A DNA stretch of 64,000 nt, taken from contig NC_054865.1 in NCBI RefSeq assembly GCF_018320785.1, forward strand, positions 39,993,398-40,057,397, in the 5' to 3' direction. The DNA is from Cheilinus undulatus. Lineage: Eukaryota; Chordata; Actinopteri; Labriformes; Labridae. Below the pieces are notes generated by a model. The model saw nothing but the letters and a program-made list of their open reading frames with translations, was not told the origin of the DNA and did not search any database. Shown piece by piece: positions 34,049 to 64,000 of this stretch. Each line of letters opens with the position of its first letter. Positions within the stretch are counted from its first letter, which is position 1. The position numbers and the translations under genes were made by a program.

Positions 34049-35145
34049 TACAGTGCATTCATGAAGTTTTCAGACCCCCTTGTCATCAGCTGACAGCCAG
34101 CTGACTCTCTCTAAGCATGCTGTTGGTTAATTGCGCTCATGCTGAAACTGCTCTAGCCTGGCTATGGTTCGCTGCTCCCTCTGTAAGCTGGTTTTGGCAA
34201 CCCTCCTCCACCCCAGCTTCTCTTTTATGCTTTATCTGACTTAGCTGATGCCATTCTATTGTCATTGATGCCTTTAAACCCTGCTTTGGGTTTATTGTTG
34301 CTTCTCTCCCTGTCTCAGGCTCTCCTGGTAGGCTCATAGGGAGCTGGAATGTGTGGTTGATGCTTTCCATGTAGGCTCATGGAAGGGGAGGAGGATCCCA
34401 GAACAGCCACACAGCCAAATATAAATAACAGCAATACAAGCAAATTAATAACTGCTAATAAGGAGAAACAATTATGATGCAACAAGCTTTGCACACCTGA
34501 ATCTGAGCTCACTCAAACTCGATGGGTCCCATTGGTAGACTGGACAGCCATTTTCAGGTCTCTCCAGAGATGTTTGATTGGGTTCAAGTCAGAGCTCTGG
34601 CTGAGCCACTCTAGGACACTCACAGAGCTGTCCCTAAGCCACTCCTTTGTTATCTTGGCTTCATCCTCAGTGTCACTGTCATATAGGATGGTGAACCTGA
34701 AGTCCTGAGCACTGTGGATCGGGTTTTTATTTAGGATATTTCTGTACTTTGCTCCATTCAGCTTACCCTCAACCCTGACCAGTCTCACAGTCCCTGCTGC
34801 TGAAAAACACCCCAACAACATGATGCTGCCACCACCATGGTTCACTGTTGGGATGGTACTGGGCAGGTGATGAGCAGTTTCCTTCAGATGTAATGTTTAG
34901 AATTGAGGCCAAACACTTCAGTCTTGGTTATATCAGACCAGAGAATCTTGTTTCTCACACTCTGAGAGTCCTTAAGGTGCTTTTTTTGCAAACCCCTAGT
35001 GGGCTTTCATGTGTTTTGCACTGTGGAGAGGCTTCCCATAGCCACTCGGCCATAGAGCCTAAATTGGTGGAGGGCTGCAGTGATTGTTGGAACTTTGTCC
35101 CATCTCCACACGGGATATCTGGAGCTCAGTCAGAGTGACCCATGG
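34049..35145 (-). mobile_element. Tc1-like transposon, left end plus C-terminal two-thirds of transposase
   Basis: The left end TACAGTGCATTCATGAAG, followed by tttcagacccccttg, is the TIR type common in fish Tc1-like elements. The minus-strand frame 34513-34845 reads NHGGGSIMLLGCFSAAGT, then YDSDTEDEAKITKEWL, then SSDLNPIKHLW: the catalytic glutamate of DLNPIE is changed to lysine. The element stops inside gatatctggagctcagtcag. The missing N-terminal part and right end are not here but match 63250-63881. A different repeat (34085-34462) is inserted near the left end. Confidence 0.8.
34085..34462 (-). repeat. Unclassified dispersed repeat, copy 2 (long form), nested in Tc1-like element
   Basis: The reverse complement matches 13573-13806, with an extra block of about 150 bp in the middle. 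It begins 36 bp into the Tc1-like element, directly after the TIR tip. One end is marked by tcatcagctgacagccagct. No coding frame belongs to it convincingly. Confidence 0.7.
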
Positions 35146-35558
35146 GGTGTTGTTATACTACAGCATCAGGCTGTAACATTACAAAACTGCAACCAAGGTA
35201 ATTGGGTTGGAATACTTTCAAAATGCGCTATATGTTTAATGCTATAATTCTGCATTTTCCAAGCAAAAATACTTTCTACCAAAGCAACATTATACATTTT
35301 TCAAACTATACTAAACTAATTTATCCAAATACTATTAACACCTCCACATCTAGGGATTTCCTTTGACTGGAAGCAACTAAACTAATTCTATGTAGTTGCT
35401 GGGCATCAAAATAACATGTTAAGGGTGGCATAATTCTTATGACTAAGGCTCATAGCTGAACTTTTTTGTTTATACTATATGCAATTTTTACTTGTCACTT
35501 CTCTGAAAAGAAAAAAAATGCTTGAATAAAGAACCTTTTTCACTCATGTCCAAATCAC

Positions 35559-35564
35559 TTTATT
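35559..35564 (-). terminator. Candidate cmtm4 poly(A) signal AATAAA (minus strand)
   Basis: The plus strand reads TTTATT here. This would give cmtm4 a 3' UTR of about 2.45 kb. The CMTM4 family member in mammals also has a long 3' UTR. Other TTTATT hexamers exist between here and the stop, so the choice is tentative. Confidence 0.35.
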
Positions 35565-38013
35565 TAAACCGTCAATAAAAATGGTCTTTTGTCAATGTTT
35601 TAAATACAAAAAATACAGCTGAGTTTGGCCCCATGCTGTAAAATGCTGACCTTGCTGTATTTATTATCAAAGCACAAAAATCACAAACAAGAGAGCATCT
35701 CACTTCAAACTTCATCCACAGTCAGACTCATCATATCTGCTTTTTAGTCAGTTTTTAATAGACAACCTGGAAACTAGCGTACTTCATTATAAATAATAAA
35801 TGTTCATAAGATATCCAAGCATATTGTTGAACAAAGAGAGCCACAGCTTGATTGTTTATGACAAAAAATGGTCAGTTTATGCCATTAGACGGTGCATTAC
35901 CATGCACTTGAATGATTGTTTTGCAAAGTTGACTGTACAAATGTTAAAGTAGACATTTTTACATGACTCAGAAATAGATCCATCATTGTAGGTAACACAC
36001 AGAATAACACATATGATTGTCAAGGCAGTAAAATACTTCTGTCACCAGAACAGGAGAAATAGCAGATGCACATGATAAGTTACTAAAATCATTAAAATGA
36101 AATCAGATTCATAAAGCAAATCGTTAATGTTGAAACTTCTGTTTAAAAAGACCGCTCAGTTTTTATTTTCATTTAAATCTGCAGTCAAAAACATTTCTGG
36201 TCCTTTTCTTAAAAACACACACACACTATCATAGCTATCTGGTGCAGTCATTTCAGAAAACAACCATGAGATGGAGCCACAGAGTTGATTTGGACCACGT
36301 ACAGAGTCAGTGAAGCCTTTAACACATGAACAGGTCTCAAATATTAACTCAAACATGCACAGTTGTAGACGTAGTGTAAATTCAATGCATACAAGAAAAC
36401 AATGTAGTTAGATGGGATGTCTTCCTTCATCTTGAAAATCCAATAACCTTTTTTTTTTTTTTTTTTTTAACATGAACCTACTTAAATGAACAGGACACGT
36501 AACAGTAATGACACATTTGTTTTACACTGTGTATGAGCCCTAAAAAGCTGCTATGTTGAAAGATATCAGCTTTAATGATACATGAAATGTTTAATGTGTA
36601 GATGATATATTTACACGCATTTTTAATCCATTTAAATACAAAGTGAAAGCCGTGATGCTAAATGTACTGTGTTTCCATCTGTCTCAACCTTTCTGTCACT
36701 CTTACATTTTTAATTTATCTTCACTAAGTGTTTCATCTCATTCCCCTCTATGGTTATCCTCATGTCTCAAAAAAATGAAATGATAAGGATTACAGCGTTC
36801 ATGTTGAGGCACCTTGTGATTTCATTTTAAATGTTTTTTAGAGTAAAAGATTGAAAGGAATGTTTTCATACCTGAGATGCAGCATTTATGCTGAGGACAA
36901 TTATCTAGACCAGGACACCTTCTGATGTTTTTCTTTAAAACTCAGTTTTTGTGTATAAAAAAAAACAAAAAAATGTTGCTTTATGAGAGGCCTTTGACAT
37001 ATGGAAGTGTTTCGCATTCACATGAAAGGATGAAAAATATGTTCTGTTTTTTTGAGTTTGTGACATCACTATCTCAAAGTAAGGAGGTGCTGTTTTCCGA
37101 AATTACAGTTTTCTCTTTTTTCTTAGTTATGCTTTTGTACACAGGACAGTGGTCAAAAATCCTAGCTGTCACTGAATCTCTCACCTACATATGGTTGCTG
37201 CTACTGGTCAGGATCAAACTGAATTAAATCAAACAGCTAGGCATGTTTGAATGGCCTGCATGAGAGCTTTAACTAAACTAAAAAAAATTTTTTTAAAAAT
37301 TAAAAAAATTAAAAATGGGGGTAATCCACAGGTAAAAGTACTAGGGGAGCCCACGCAGGTGTTGTTTTAGCATGTGTAATCTTTAGATTGAAATTTTTAA
37401 TGTCAGCCTTACTTGCCAATATCAGCTGATATCAGCATCTACGTTTAAACAAAGTATTGTATATTGCCTGTTTTGTGGCCCTCTATATCTACCATCACAT
37501 TTATCACCACAGATTCACTGAAAGCAGCGTGAAAAAGCAAAAACTGTACAAAAATCAACCTTCTTTTGCTTGATCTCTTTCACAGTGAAACTCAAAAAGT
37601 GTTTAAAACAGTCCACACCTACTCCTGAGCAGGAGTTGGTGCACAGTTGGAGTGAAGTCAAGCTTTCTTAAAGGAGCTTTTCATGGAATTGATCCTTCAC
37701 AAAGATTTAAAAATATATGTGGATGAAAAGCTTTGAAGATAAACCTCAAATTCTGACTCCAGCTTCTTACTTTACAGTCTTTATACGTCACTGGAGGCAG
37801 GATGCCTGATACACAGAGGCACACATCTATAGCTGTGAAAGGAAGATGAGGTGTTGTGATTTAAAAGTAAAAGCATGTGGTTAACTTGAAATGTCCCCTC
37901 TGCTCCAGACATGAAGAAAAACAACAGTTCTGAGAGCAGAATCGGGCCCATCTCAGTCAGCTGCCGGTCCTGTACTGTGGCTTCCCTTAGTCTGTCTGAT
38001 TGCCTGCCTGCAC
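35565..38013 (-). other. Probable 3' UTR of cmtm4
   Basis: This 2.4-kb stretch lies downstream of the cmtm4 stop on the minus strand and is nearly free of recognisable mobile elements, unlike all other non-coding parts of the window. That fits a transcribed, constrained 3' UTR. A T-run lies near 36450-36468, and decayed hAT-like tatcagctgatatcagc text near 37415-37435. Confidence 0.4.
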
Positions 38014-55383
<17,370 letters not shown>

Positions 55384-55530
55384 ACTGATAAGGACTGCTC
55401 AATTATGGCAAAATCATAATCATAATCATGACTATTTTGATGGATATTGTGATAGCAATATTAAACACAATTACGTATTGATTTTTTGACATTTGCATCA
55501 CATGCATTTATCAAATGTTATCCTTCTTAA
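55384..55530. mobile_element. Decayed hAT-like fragment
   Basis: The text gctcaattatggcaaaatca, taatcataatcatgactatt and ttgacatttgcatcacatgc is typical of the sub-terminal part of a fish hAT-like family. Ends not defined. Confidence 0.4.
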
Positions 55531-55854
55531 CATGGTTAAAAACACGCAATAAATGAAAGGGTAACACTTTTAAAGGGGTATGCATAAGACTGACCTGTCA
55601 TTCACATGAAGGAGCCTTTATGAATGGTAATGAATGTTGTCACTTAGTGTCATCCGGTCAATTATGTCACCTTTAATGCAATAAACTATGAGCATACCCA
55701 CTTCTACACACACCACTGAACATCCCAAATCAAAAGTGGAGGTTTTCAGTGTGTCTTGAACTCTGACTGGTTTCCCTGCTGCTTTTTTTCCTTTCCTGGA
55801 AAGCCACATAAATAAAAACTGGATCTGATTCCACTCTCCCCTATTGTTTCCAGT

Positions 55855-55965
55855 CTTTACGTCTTTACGGCGTAGGGGTCCGCGTCAACACAGAGGGCTA
55901 TGTGTAGCTACGTCGGCGACGCGACGCAGAAGCATAAATCAGGCTTTATGCTTGGCTAAGGCCGC
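55855..55965. repeat. CpG-dense repeat fragment
   Basis: About 110 bp of ttacggcgtaggggtccgcg, gctacgtcggcgacgcgacg and cagaagcataaatcaggctt. This has far more CpG than the AT-rich surroundings. Similar text is a known non-autonomous repeat in fish. No exon features. Confidence 0.45.
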
Positions 55966-56024
55966 AGGCTACAGCCTTACCTTACTGTTCAAAGAAGCAA
56001 ACAATGTCAGCTTTGCATTATAGG

Positions 56025-56480
56025 TGACTTTTTTTCACTACTTTGGACACCCATTCTAGCTTTTGCCCACCATTAACCCATTTTACCACTTTTTGCATAT
56101 TCTTGGCTCTGTAACCCATTGTTGCCACTTTTGAACTGCTTTTCGCAATTTTGGCCTTTCAGAGCCAATTTTAGCTGCTGTTTTCCCATTTTTGCTACTT
56201 CTAACCTATTTTTGCTTCTTTTAAACTCATTCTCACTACTTTAGATGCCCATTGTTGCATATTTTGCCTCTGTAACCTACTGTTGCCACTTTTAACCACT
56301 TTACCCATTTTTTTCTGCTCAGTCTACCTTCTTCATTCTTTTTCTTAGCCCATTTGTGCCACTGTTATCCCATTTTTGCTAATTTTAAGCCCTTTTTACA
56401 ACTATGTTACTACTTTCACTACTTTCTCTTCCAATTTTACCACTTTGTGCCAATTTTCAGCTTGTTTTGCCTCTTTTAAC
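56025..56480. repeat. Degenerate tandem repeat, about 20-25 bp unit
   Basis: Recurring units of the type cccatttttgccacttttaa or cactttttgcatattttggc, such as at 56080-56100, 56130-56150, 56195-56215, 56285-56310 and 56360-56385. They alternate with ctctgtaacc and ctacttt text. The units are too diverged for a young satellite. T-rich on the plus strand. Confidence 0.75.
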
Positions 56481-59400
56481 AATTAATACATTTACTTCCC
56501 CTTAAAGTTATTTTATTTCCTTTACGCTCTGGCACCTGACATTTGTGCATATCAGCTTTGCCATGAAGGTTTTTATAAGTGTGCCAAACCACATTCTTAA
56601 CAGCACCAAAAAAGGCTATCTTGTTTTCAGAAAAGGGGTTAAAAGTAAAAAAAAAATAAAAACAGGCTAAACTGAACTACAGCATAAATAAATAGATAAA
56701 ACTTTTTTGTTGCTTTGATATGAGGGGTTATTATTCAGGTTATCAAGAAAACAAGCTTAATTTTACAACAGACCGTGATTTTGCTGGCCTCCATGTGCCC
56801 TAAGTTTGGCTGGGCCCCAGAAAGCTCTCCCTTTTATCCTCCCTTATGGATGGCCTTGGTTGGCTTACACACCACATGACTTTCAAGTGCAAAGACAGAT
56901 CACAAAGAAGACCATGGCTGCTGCAACTTAAATTGGAAGATGATGACCAATAGGTTAGACAAAACCTGGACCCAGCTAAAGTCCTGGTGATGCTGATGAT
57001 GAACATCAAGAAAATAAAGAGGGTCCCTGGCCACATTCATCTTCAAGTGTAAGAAAGACAGCAGCTTTATTATCTAGAGTAAGCTGTGTTTGAATAACAT
57101 TGTCACACGTTCTCATTTCAAACAGGGGAAATAATCAGTTTAAGCTCAACAACTTCATAACAAGTTGTTATATGTTTGCAGAGAAAACTCTGAAAACTTT
57201 GATGGAGCAGTAAATATTCTTCTGTTGCAGGAGTCAGTCATGATTTCTATGAACAGCTGACTAAAATGCTGCTTCATTAGCTGTGCTGATTTGATACTGA
57301 GTTGTGAGCTAATGATCTTGTCACTGATGATACTGATTTTTCCAATCAACCTCATAAAGTCATTAGCAGAGCAGCATGTGGATTTCACAGGGAGAGCTTG
57401 CTGACATGTTTTGATGAAGTCCAAAGAGGAACTTTTTTTGAGTCATCTTGATTTTTACTTTGGATAAACAAGAAATGGGGATGTAATTTAATGATGATGT
57501 AAAGCAGGCAATGGTGCACTTGGATAAGCACCATTTACAATCAGGCTCACAGTAAATCTGTCTTAAGACCCAGAAATCATTGTTGAACCAGGGCTCCTCC
57601 CTCTTTAAAAATCCCCCTCCTCTGTGTCATCAGGGCAAAAAGGTCAGGGTAATTATACAGGGAGAAGCTTAGAGATGTGATCACATTATCTGAACAATTT
57701 TGTTTTGCAGAGAAAGGAAGGACATTAGAGAGAAGATCTCATGACTGATATAAGCATTAGGGAAACTAAACAGAGAACAAGGAAGAGCGAAAGAACATGA
57801 TACAAGCCAAATGGTTGGGCAGTTCAAAAAATGCAAAGCAGGAAGTATCCAGGCTCATTATGCAAAATCAGTGCAAAACTCCATTTGATATACAACAAAG
57901 ATAAGCTGGTGAGCATTTCTGAACGATTAAAACTTTGTACTAGCATAAGAAGACGCCAAACTGAATCTAAAGTGTGCAGTAAAAAGTTAAAGATTTGTGA
58001 AACCTAATTCATTTGAGAACCAGACGCCTGTTTGTATTTGGAATTCACAATGTTTTGGGTGTATGGATACCAAGCAAGTGCACTTTTACACTTTTGCACT
58101 TTTTTCCATACCATGCATTAACAATAAATCTTTAGTCATGGCCTGATATCTGAACTCACTTTCCCTACTCTTATGCAAACATAAAAATTACATACGGTAA
58201 TTTCTGTGGCTTTCATACTGAGGCTCTCTATTCCTACATGCTGTGAGGTCTCTGGCTATTAGACAACAAGCTAATAGACTCGTGTGCCTCTTAAACAGCT
58301 TTTCTTCCTCAAGTTGTCATAGACATGCACTTGAAGTGCATGAAGATGTGGTATTTAAAAAATAAATCTTATGGGGCACTGTTAAAAGGAACTGCGTGAT
58401 CAGACAAATTCACCATGTTGAACAGATATTTGTTCCTCATTGAAAAAAAAACTCACTCTAGATTTCTGCATCTTTAGAAAATTAAAAAAAAAAATTAAAG
58501 AAACACCAAGAATTAGCCTTATTTAGTCTGCACTGCACTCTGGTGTCATCTGGTGACAGTGGTCCATACTATTTCTATGCATTAGTCACCCATTGCATCT
58601 TTATATAACAAGCATGATCCCATCATTAGAGAAGAGAAAATCATGAAGATGTTACTCTCAATGTGAATCAAAGTGAATGTAGCCATAGAGGCAAAAAGAC
58701 ATGAGTGGAGCAGATATAATAGTGTCTGTATTAGTGCCTGCAGAGATAAAGAGAGAAAGATAGGGAGAGACAGCCTATCTGGGAGAGCAGTGAGTCCCGT
58801 AAGTTAAGTAATACACAGATTGTGTTTGCAGTCATCATTATTTCCTGTTTTTAAAGGCTGTTGAAGGTGCACGGGACTCCTTGGTTATTTTCATATATAA
58901 AGGAAAGTGTTTAGGTGTTCACTTATGGGATATGATGAGGATCAGACCTGAGTGAATAGGGATATTTAGAGCTGTACAGGTGTCAACAGCCAGGAATCAC
59001 TGCTCACCGGTAGGCTCTCTCTCCTTTTCTCTCTCTCTTTCACAGCAAACAATATACAGACAGTATAAAATCAGCTCTGCTGGTTGTATCTTTGCCTCTA
59101 TGACTACATTCACTTTGGTTTACAGTGGGAATAGCATTTCATGATTTTTCTCTTCACTAAACGTGCATGTTCATTAGATCAAGATGTGATGGGTGACTAA
59201 ATGGCATGGGCCACGGACTGCTGTTGCCAGGTGACGTCACACTACCCAAAGTGCAATGTGGACTTAAACATGGCAGCCTCCTGGTGAGTTAATAATTTCC
59301 CATTTTCTCAAAATACAGATATTTAGTGAATGTTTTTGTTCGATATACATTTAAGAGACAAAAAGACATCTAATAAGATAAACATGTCTTATCATGTAGG

Positions 59401-62400
59401 GTTCCTTTGATGATTAAAATGACAACTCAATTTAAGATGACAAGGTATCAGTCATGACATGTCATTCACTGACAACTTGGTTCTAAGAGCTCCTTTTGTG
59501 AAAATGAGCCCGCTCTCATTTGAGACATGGCTTCCCTTTTTTCACATTTTTTGTCATTTTAAAGATGCAACATAGAAAAAAATTGTACTAATTTAATGGC
59601 TGTTTGGGCAGCAGAAGATTGGCTCTCATTACTGAGTTGAGCCACATGCTCTAGATCTCTAAAAAGAGCCTCAGTTCCCAGCTCTCTGATCAAGACTGGG
59701 CAGGTGTAAAAAAGCCATGCTTTTGTTTACTAATGGAAAATTGCAGACCACATCAGTTGACAGGGTGGTATTTTAATGCATGCCAATTTTTGCTTTGACA
59801 TAACCAATCCCATACAGATGAAGGCATCCCAGACCACCTCCATATGTAGTCTCACCGTCAGATATCAACCGGTTTTCAATATGCATTAAGGTGCATTCAC
59901 ACAAAGCATTGGGGATTATCACTTCATGCCCAAAATGTGAATAAATCCTCGTCAATGCATTGTATAAACAAGGTGAAACCCATCCTCATCAGTGAAAGAC
60001 CTGTCCTCCTCCTTTTCACTTGTTCAAAGCTCAAAATCTGATCCAGTTTATCCAGTTTTAAGTCACTTTTTACATCTCTTGTTCTGTGCTGACCACAGGT
60101 AAACTGTGCTCTTTTCTTTGTACCCTGTCTTTCCTGAGTTGCAACCCCCACTGAGAGACATGTTAGGAAGAGTTTCATGAAGAATCACAACATGGCATGC
60201 TTAAGCAAAAAAACATTCTGGCTATGATCTGTGCACAAGTCTGATTTTGTACAGCTGCTGGAGCCTCATTAGTTGGACAGCAGTCCATCTGTGACTGTAA
60301 CACGACCAAATAGGTTACACCCAAGCATGAGTGGAGGGCTGCTGAGGCTCGGCTGAGGGATGATGTCATGTCTCTAGTAGAAAGCGTATTGCTTTCCAAG
60401 GTCCCTGTGTAGCAGGTGTCACAGGCAGCCACAGGGGAGGAGGTGGATGGGGGGATCACAAAGCACCATGCTGGATAATAATGTAAGTAACGATTTTATG
60501 TCGGGCTTCACTCCTCTGCAGCCTGCTCATGTGTAGGCACAGAGTCGTGCACATTGACTCTCTTTCTCTCTCCTCTCCTGTATGCATGCAAACACATCCT
60601 TGTCTTTGGGATTATGCCTTTATTAGCCCCTTTAAAGACCTCTTGGACTCAGATCCCCTTCTTATACACCATCTGTTGAGAGAAAATTAAGGAGAGTGGA
60701 GCGTTCACTGCTGCGGGACTGTGCTCACTTCTAATGCAATGGATCCTCATGCACAAAAAGCAACCTTAAATGTGGAGTGGAAAATGTAGCCTGACATGGG
60801 TTATATTTCACCCAAGAGGAAACGCTAAGTATGTAGTCAAAGGCCTGCATGCACAAAGTTCTTGTTGTCTTTAAAGCTCTTAATAGGTAATGTTTCTACC
60901 AGGGGTAAAAATCCAACACATGGCAGGAAATGCTCTCTGACATTTTAGAGCATCTGGTAACTTCATCACACAACACTGCAAATTGAGAAACACACCTTTT
61001 AACAATATTTAGATACCACTTGTTAAAATAATGCTTAACATGCATCACCAAGTGTGGACTGTGGAGGTGTAAAGCTTGTTCGAAAATAAAGAGGGCTTGA
61101 TTGATGTCTGTCAGGCCCAAGAAGGTTTCACATTTCAGTCATTGTAGCAGGTCATCAGTAAAATGTCAGCTGGACTTTGTTGACCTGTCACAGCGAAGAG
61201 ACAAAGACAATCCTGTTGTCAGGATGGACACGCCTTAGTCAGGTTACACCCTAACTAGGGGCCTTTGTGATCAGCGGTTTCTGATCAGTGTAGGGTCTAG
61301 AGAAGCCGGTTTGTCCAATCATTTGACGACTGACAAATAAATTAGTTCTGTTAAAGCCTGTATAAATGCACTTCAGTGCGTCAGTGTGAGGCTTCTTAAC
61401 AGGTCTATTAGTGCTTACTTAGCACCCTGCGTCTGTGCAGAGGGACGCAGAATTGCTGTGTAAACATGGGTCAGTGTAAACGACCCACTGGCGTTTGTAA
61501 CTGCTACATTACATTAGAGCAAACAAGGCTTGGGTGTGGAGGTGATACAATAAACATGTCCTTGGCAAAGTTATAAGGAAGTAAAACATTTCCGGGGGTT
61601 GGAGGGTGGGGAGATTCAGGTGCACTAAGTGCTAACTGGCATAGCTGGAATCATCACAATGATACTTTATTTATCTAAATGCAGAAGTTGTTCAGTACAA
61701 TGCAGCATGCACTGTTCTGTTATGTATTTGGCACTGATGCAAAACACCACTCTGTATATAACTGATTCCATCACAAATATGATGACTAACCATGACTGGT
61801 GCACTTTGAGCCTCAGAACCCCTCTCCGCAGGCACAGTTACATCAATAACAGGTACAGCACCAGCTCTTTGAACTAAGAGTGTTTACAGATTAAGCAGAA
61901 ATGGTGACACATTAGGTACTTGTGCAGTCAGCTTTGTATTGCTGTTGATCATTTCAGAAAGATCTGAAGATCTGGCACAGTGAAAAAATTAGAGGACAGA
62001 GCAGTAAAAGTGCAAGCCAGCGGTGCTATTAATGTTTGGCAACGAGCCTCATAAGCCTCCTCTGGGATACTGACTGTAAACTTGGATGACTTTCAATGAC
62101 CCTGTCCTTGTCCATGAAGGAGATATGATTAGCTCAGAATGAAGAGTCATGGCTGCACAAGGCAATCAAGAAAATATGAATCATATAAGTACAGAGTGCT
62201 GCAGTAATCAAATGTGTTAGCATTTTAGCATTTCTGGTTCCATTGTCTTTGGGAGCTCGGAATGAGTTTTTGGTTAGATGCCTGAAATAAGGTCTCTGTA
62301 AAACACAAGCTAAGGAGATTTAAACATTTTCCTACAATGTAAAATACATCTGGAAGTGTCACACTTGTAAAACCCTTAAGGTTTTACACCTCTTACGAAA

Positions 62401-63249
62401 GGTGGTTGCTAGCAAATAGCTAACTAGACCATCAGAGTTTGGATCATAAAATACCATCAAGCAAAACATGTCAACCAGTTTGCCTTTCACCCAGTGTTTT
62501 CGCTAATACTTCTATGAAACAAACTTTGCAATGTGTTGTTCACACTAAGAAGGAAATCCTTTATAGAGAAGGTAAGAGTGTGACATTAGTCGACCATAGT
62601 GTAGTTCCTGTTAAATTCCACTTCTCTTTCAGACTGGGTGCATGTTTACTGTGTGCCAGTTATGGCGCATGTGTGCTGTCATAGCTGTGTTTTTCTTCTT
62701 AAGTTTTACCTCAATAAATCTCCCTGCAAGCGACTGATACATTGATTGAACCAGGAAAAAATCAGAATTAAAGCATTCCTCCACAGAAATGAAAAATTTG
62801 GTATTACTCTGAAAAGTTAAACTGTTATCTGTTTAACTTGCCTGCGACATATTTTATCAATGTGGACATACTGTAAATGTCTGCTAATACAAGGTAAATA
62901 TGGCGCTCTATGTATCATTTTCCTGTCTACTTTAGCCAATAGACGCTTGCAATTTATGGGAAAAGTAGACCAGCGTGGCTGCAATGTACCCAGTCTGAAA
63001 TGCTTCAAAATGCTTCAAAAATTATAAAAGTTGTGTCTACTTCTTAAGACTATCTTGTGAAACAAAATGCACATGTGTCTTAAGCCACAGAGCCTATATT
63101 CAGTAATAAAATAAAACCTCAAAAAAACATTGGCTTTTGGTTGATATAAAGTGTAGTGCTAACTTCTGTTTGGCCTACAAAATCCCATCATCCCTGCAGC
63201 ACTCTAATGGTTAAGATATAATTGTATACTTGTATTTACATTCTTCACA
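56481..63249. other. cmtm4 first intron (partial), no gene confirmed
   Basis: No complete mobile element and no supported exon in 6.8 kb. A CRE-like TGACGTCA followed by an ATG and a splice-donor-like sequence occurs at 59232-59289 (see findings). Small open frames elsewhere have no recognisable motif. Confidence 0.45.
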
Positions 63250-63881
63250 CAGGATCCCTAGAGCTCAGTTAGAGTGACCGTCAGGCTCTTGGTCAACTCT
63301 CTTACTGTGGAATTTCTAACCCTGATTGCTCAATTTGGCTGGGTGACCAGAGTCCTGATTGTGCCAGACTTCTCCCATTTGAGAAATATGAAGGCCACTG
63401 TGCTCTCAGGAACCTTCAGTGCAGCAGAATATTTTGTAACCTTCCCCATATCCATGCCTTGTAACAATCCTGTCTCTGAGCTCTGCAGGCAGTTCCTTTG
63501 ACCTCATGGCTTGGTTTTTGCTCTGATATGCACTGTCAGCCGTGATGCCTTCTATAGAGAGATGTGTGCCTTTTTCAAATCATGTCAAAACAATTTAATT
63601 TACCACAGGTGGACTCTAATCAAGGCGAAGAAACATCTCATCAAAGATCCAGTAAAATAGGAGGCACCTGAGCTAAATTTCAAATGTTTGTGCAAAGGGT
63701 CTATATAATTGGGTCAATGGGGTATTTCACTTTTTTCATCTTGAATACCTTTGCAAAAAAAACTTAAATGCTGTTCTAACTTTGCCATGATGGGGTAGTG
63801 AGTATAGATTAATGAGAAAAAAATGTGATTTTCTGACTGTAGCACAAGTGAAGGGGGTCTGAATACTGTCTGAATGCACTA
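63250..63881 (-). mobile_element. Tc1-like transposon, right end plus N-terminal part of transposase
   Basis: The right end reads tgaagggggtctgaatactg and tctgaatgcact, the inverted form of the left end at 34049. On the minus strand, MRSKELPAELRDRIV (from about 63507 leftwards) is the transposase N-terminus. The fragment begins at ctagagctcagttagagtga, within 30 bp of where the copy at 34049-35145 stops. No C-terminal part is present. Confidence 0.75.
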
Positions 63882-64000
63882 TGGTTCATTGTTAAAAATG
63901 TTCTTTTTTACGGCATTTCTGCATTATTTACATGAAATAGTAAAAGTACCTTTGCAATATTTTGCCTTTTCTTTTTTGCAATTGTGCAAATTGAGGTACA
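63882..64000. other. Window end, no feature seen
   Basis: Short AT-rich sequence after the Tc1-like end. Confidence 0.4.

Noticed and set aside
60175..60459. Candidate first exon of cmtm4 (minus-strand frame, 94 codons)
   Set aside because: The peptide does not resemble the CMTM4 N-terminus and no donor fits before the phase-0 junction of the 53699 exon.

Overview
The window is nuclear DNA of a ray-finned (teleost, probably spiny-rayed) fish. The evidence is AT-rich, intron-rich sequence with vertebrate splice sites, four vertebrate genes, and a heavy load of Tc1-like, hAT-like and tRNA-SINE repeats of the kinds common in teleosts. No bacterial or viral genes, CRISPR arrays, rRNA or functional tRNA genes were seen.

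Layout, left to right. (1) 1-14262: the 3' end of galns (lysosomal N-acetylgalactosamine-6-sulfatase), plus strand. Only the last three coding exons are present (5364-5485, 12549-12666, 14176-14262); the catalytic part lies to the left of the window. (2) 16441-19767: a compact four-exon CKLF/CMTM1/CMTM2-type MARVEL gene, plus strand, 150 codons. (3) 23619-32919: cmtm3, plus strand, five coding exons, 171 codons. (4) 38014-53699: cmtm4, minus strand, convergent with cmtm3. Three coding exons are visible; the first was not found and probably lies beyond 64000.

The three CMTM genes encode small four-pass MARVEL-type membrane proteins. In human the order is also CKLF-CMTM1-CMTM2-CMTM3 on one strand and CMTM4 convergent, so this is the ancient cluster with one CKLF-type gene in place of three, and with galns placed directly upstream. 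The equivalent exons of the CKLF-like gene and cmtm3 have identical lengths (156 and 96 nt), which supports tandem duplication.

The non-coding DNA is a mosaic of mobile elements, several nested. There are seven Tc1-like copies (two with long inverted repeats carrying internal direct repeats, one with a transposase damaged by only two lesions). There are also hAT-like non-autonomous elements (one with an 8-bp target duplication), foldback elements, and four copies of one tRNA-derived SINE (two with target duplications). Two unclassified dispersed repeat families and one recently copied 0.5-0.7 kb segment complete the set. Points worth a second look are that copied segment, the transposons abutting the CKLF-like start and a cmtm4 splice donor, IRF-like motifs before cmtm3, the short cmtm4 C-terminus, and an unrecognised 232-codon ORF in a cmtm4 intron. 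I did not find a convincing new multi-gene system.
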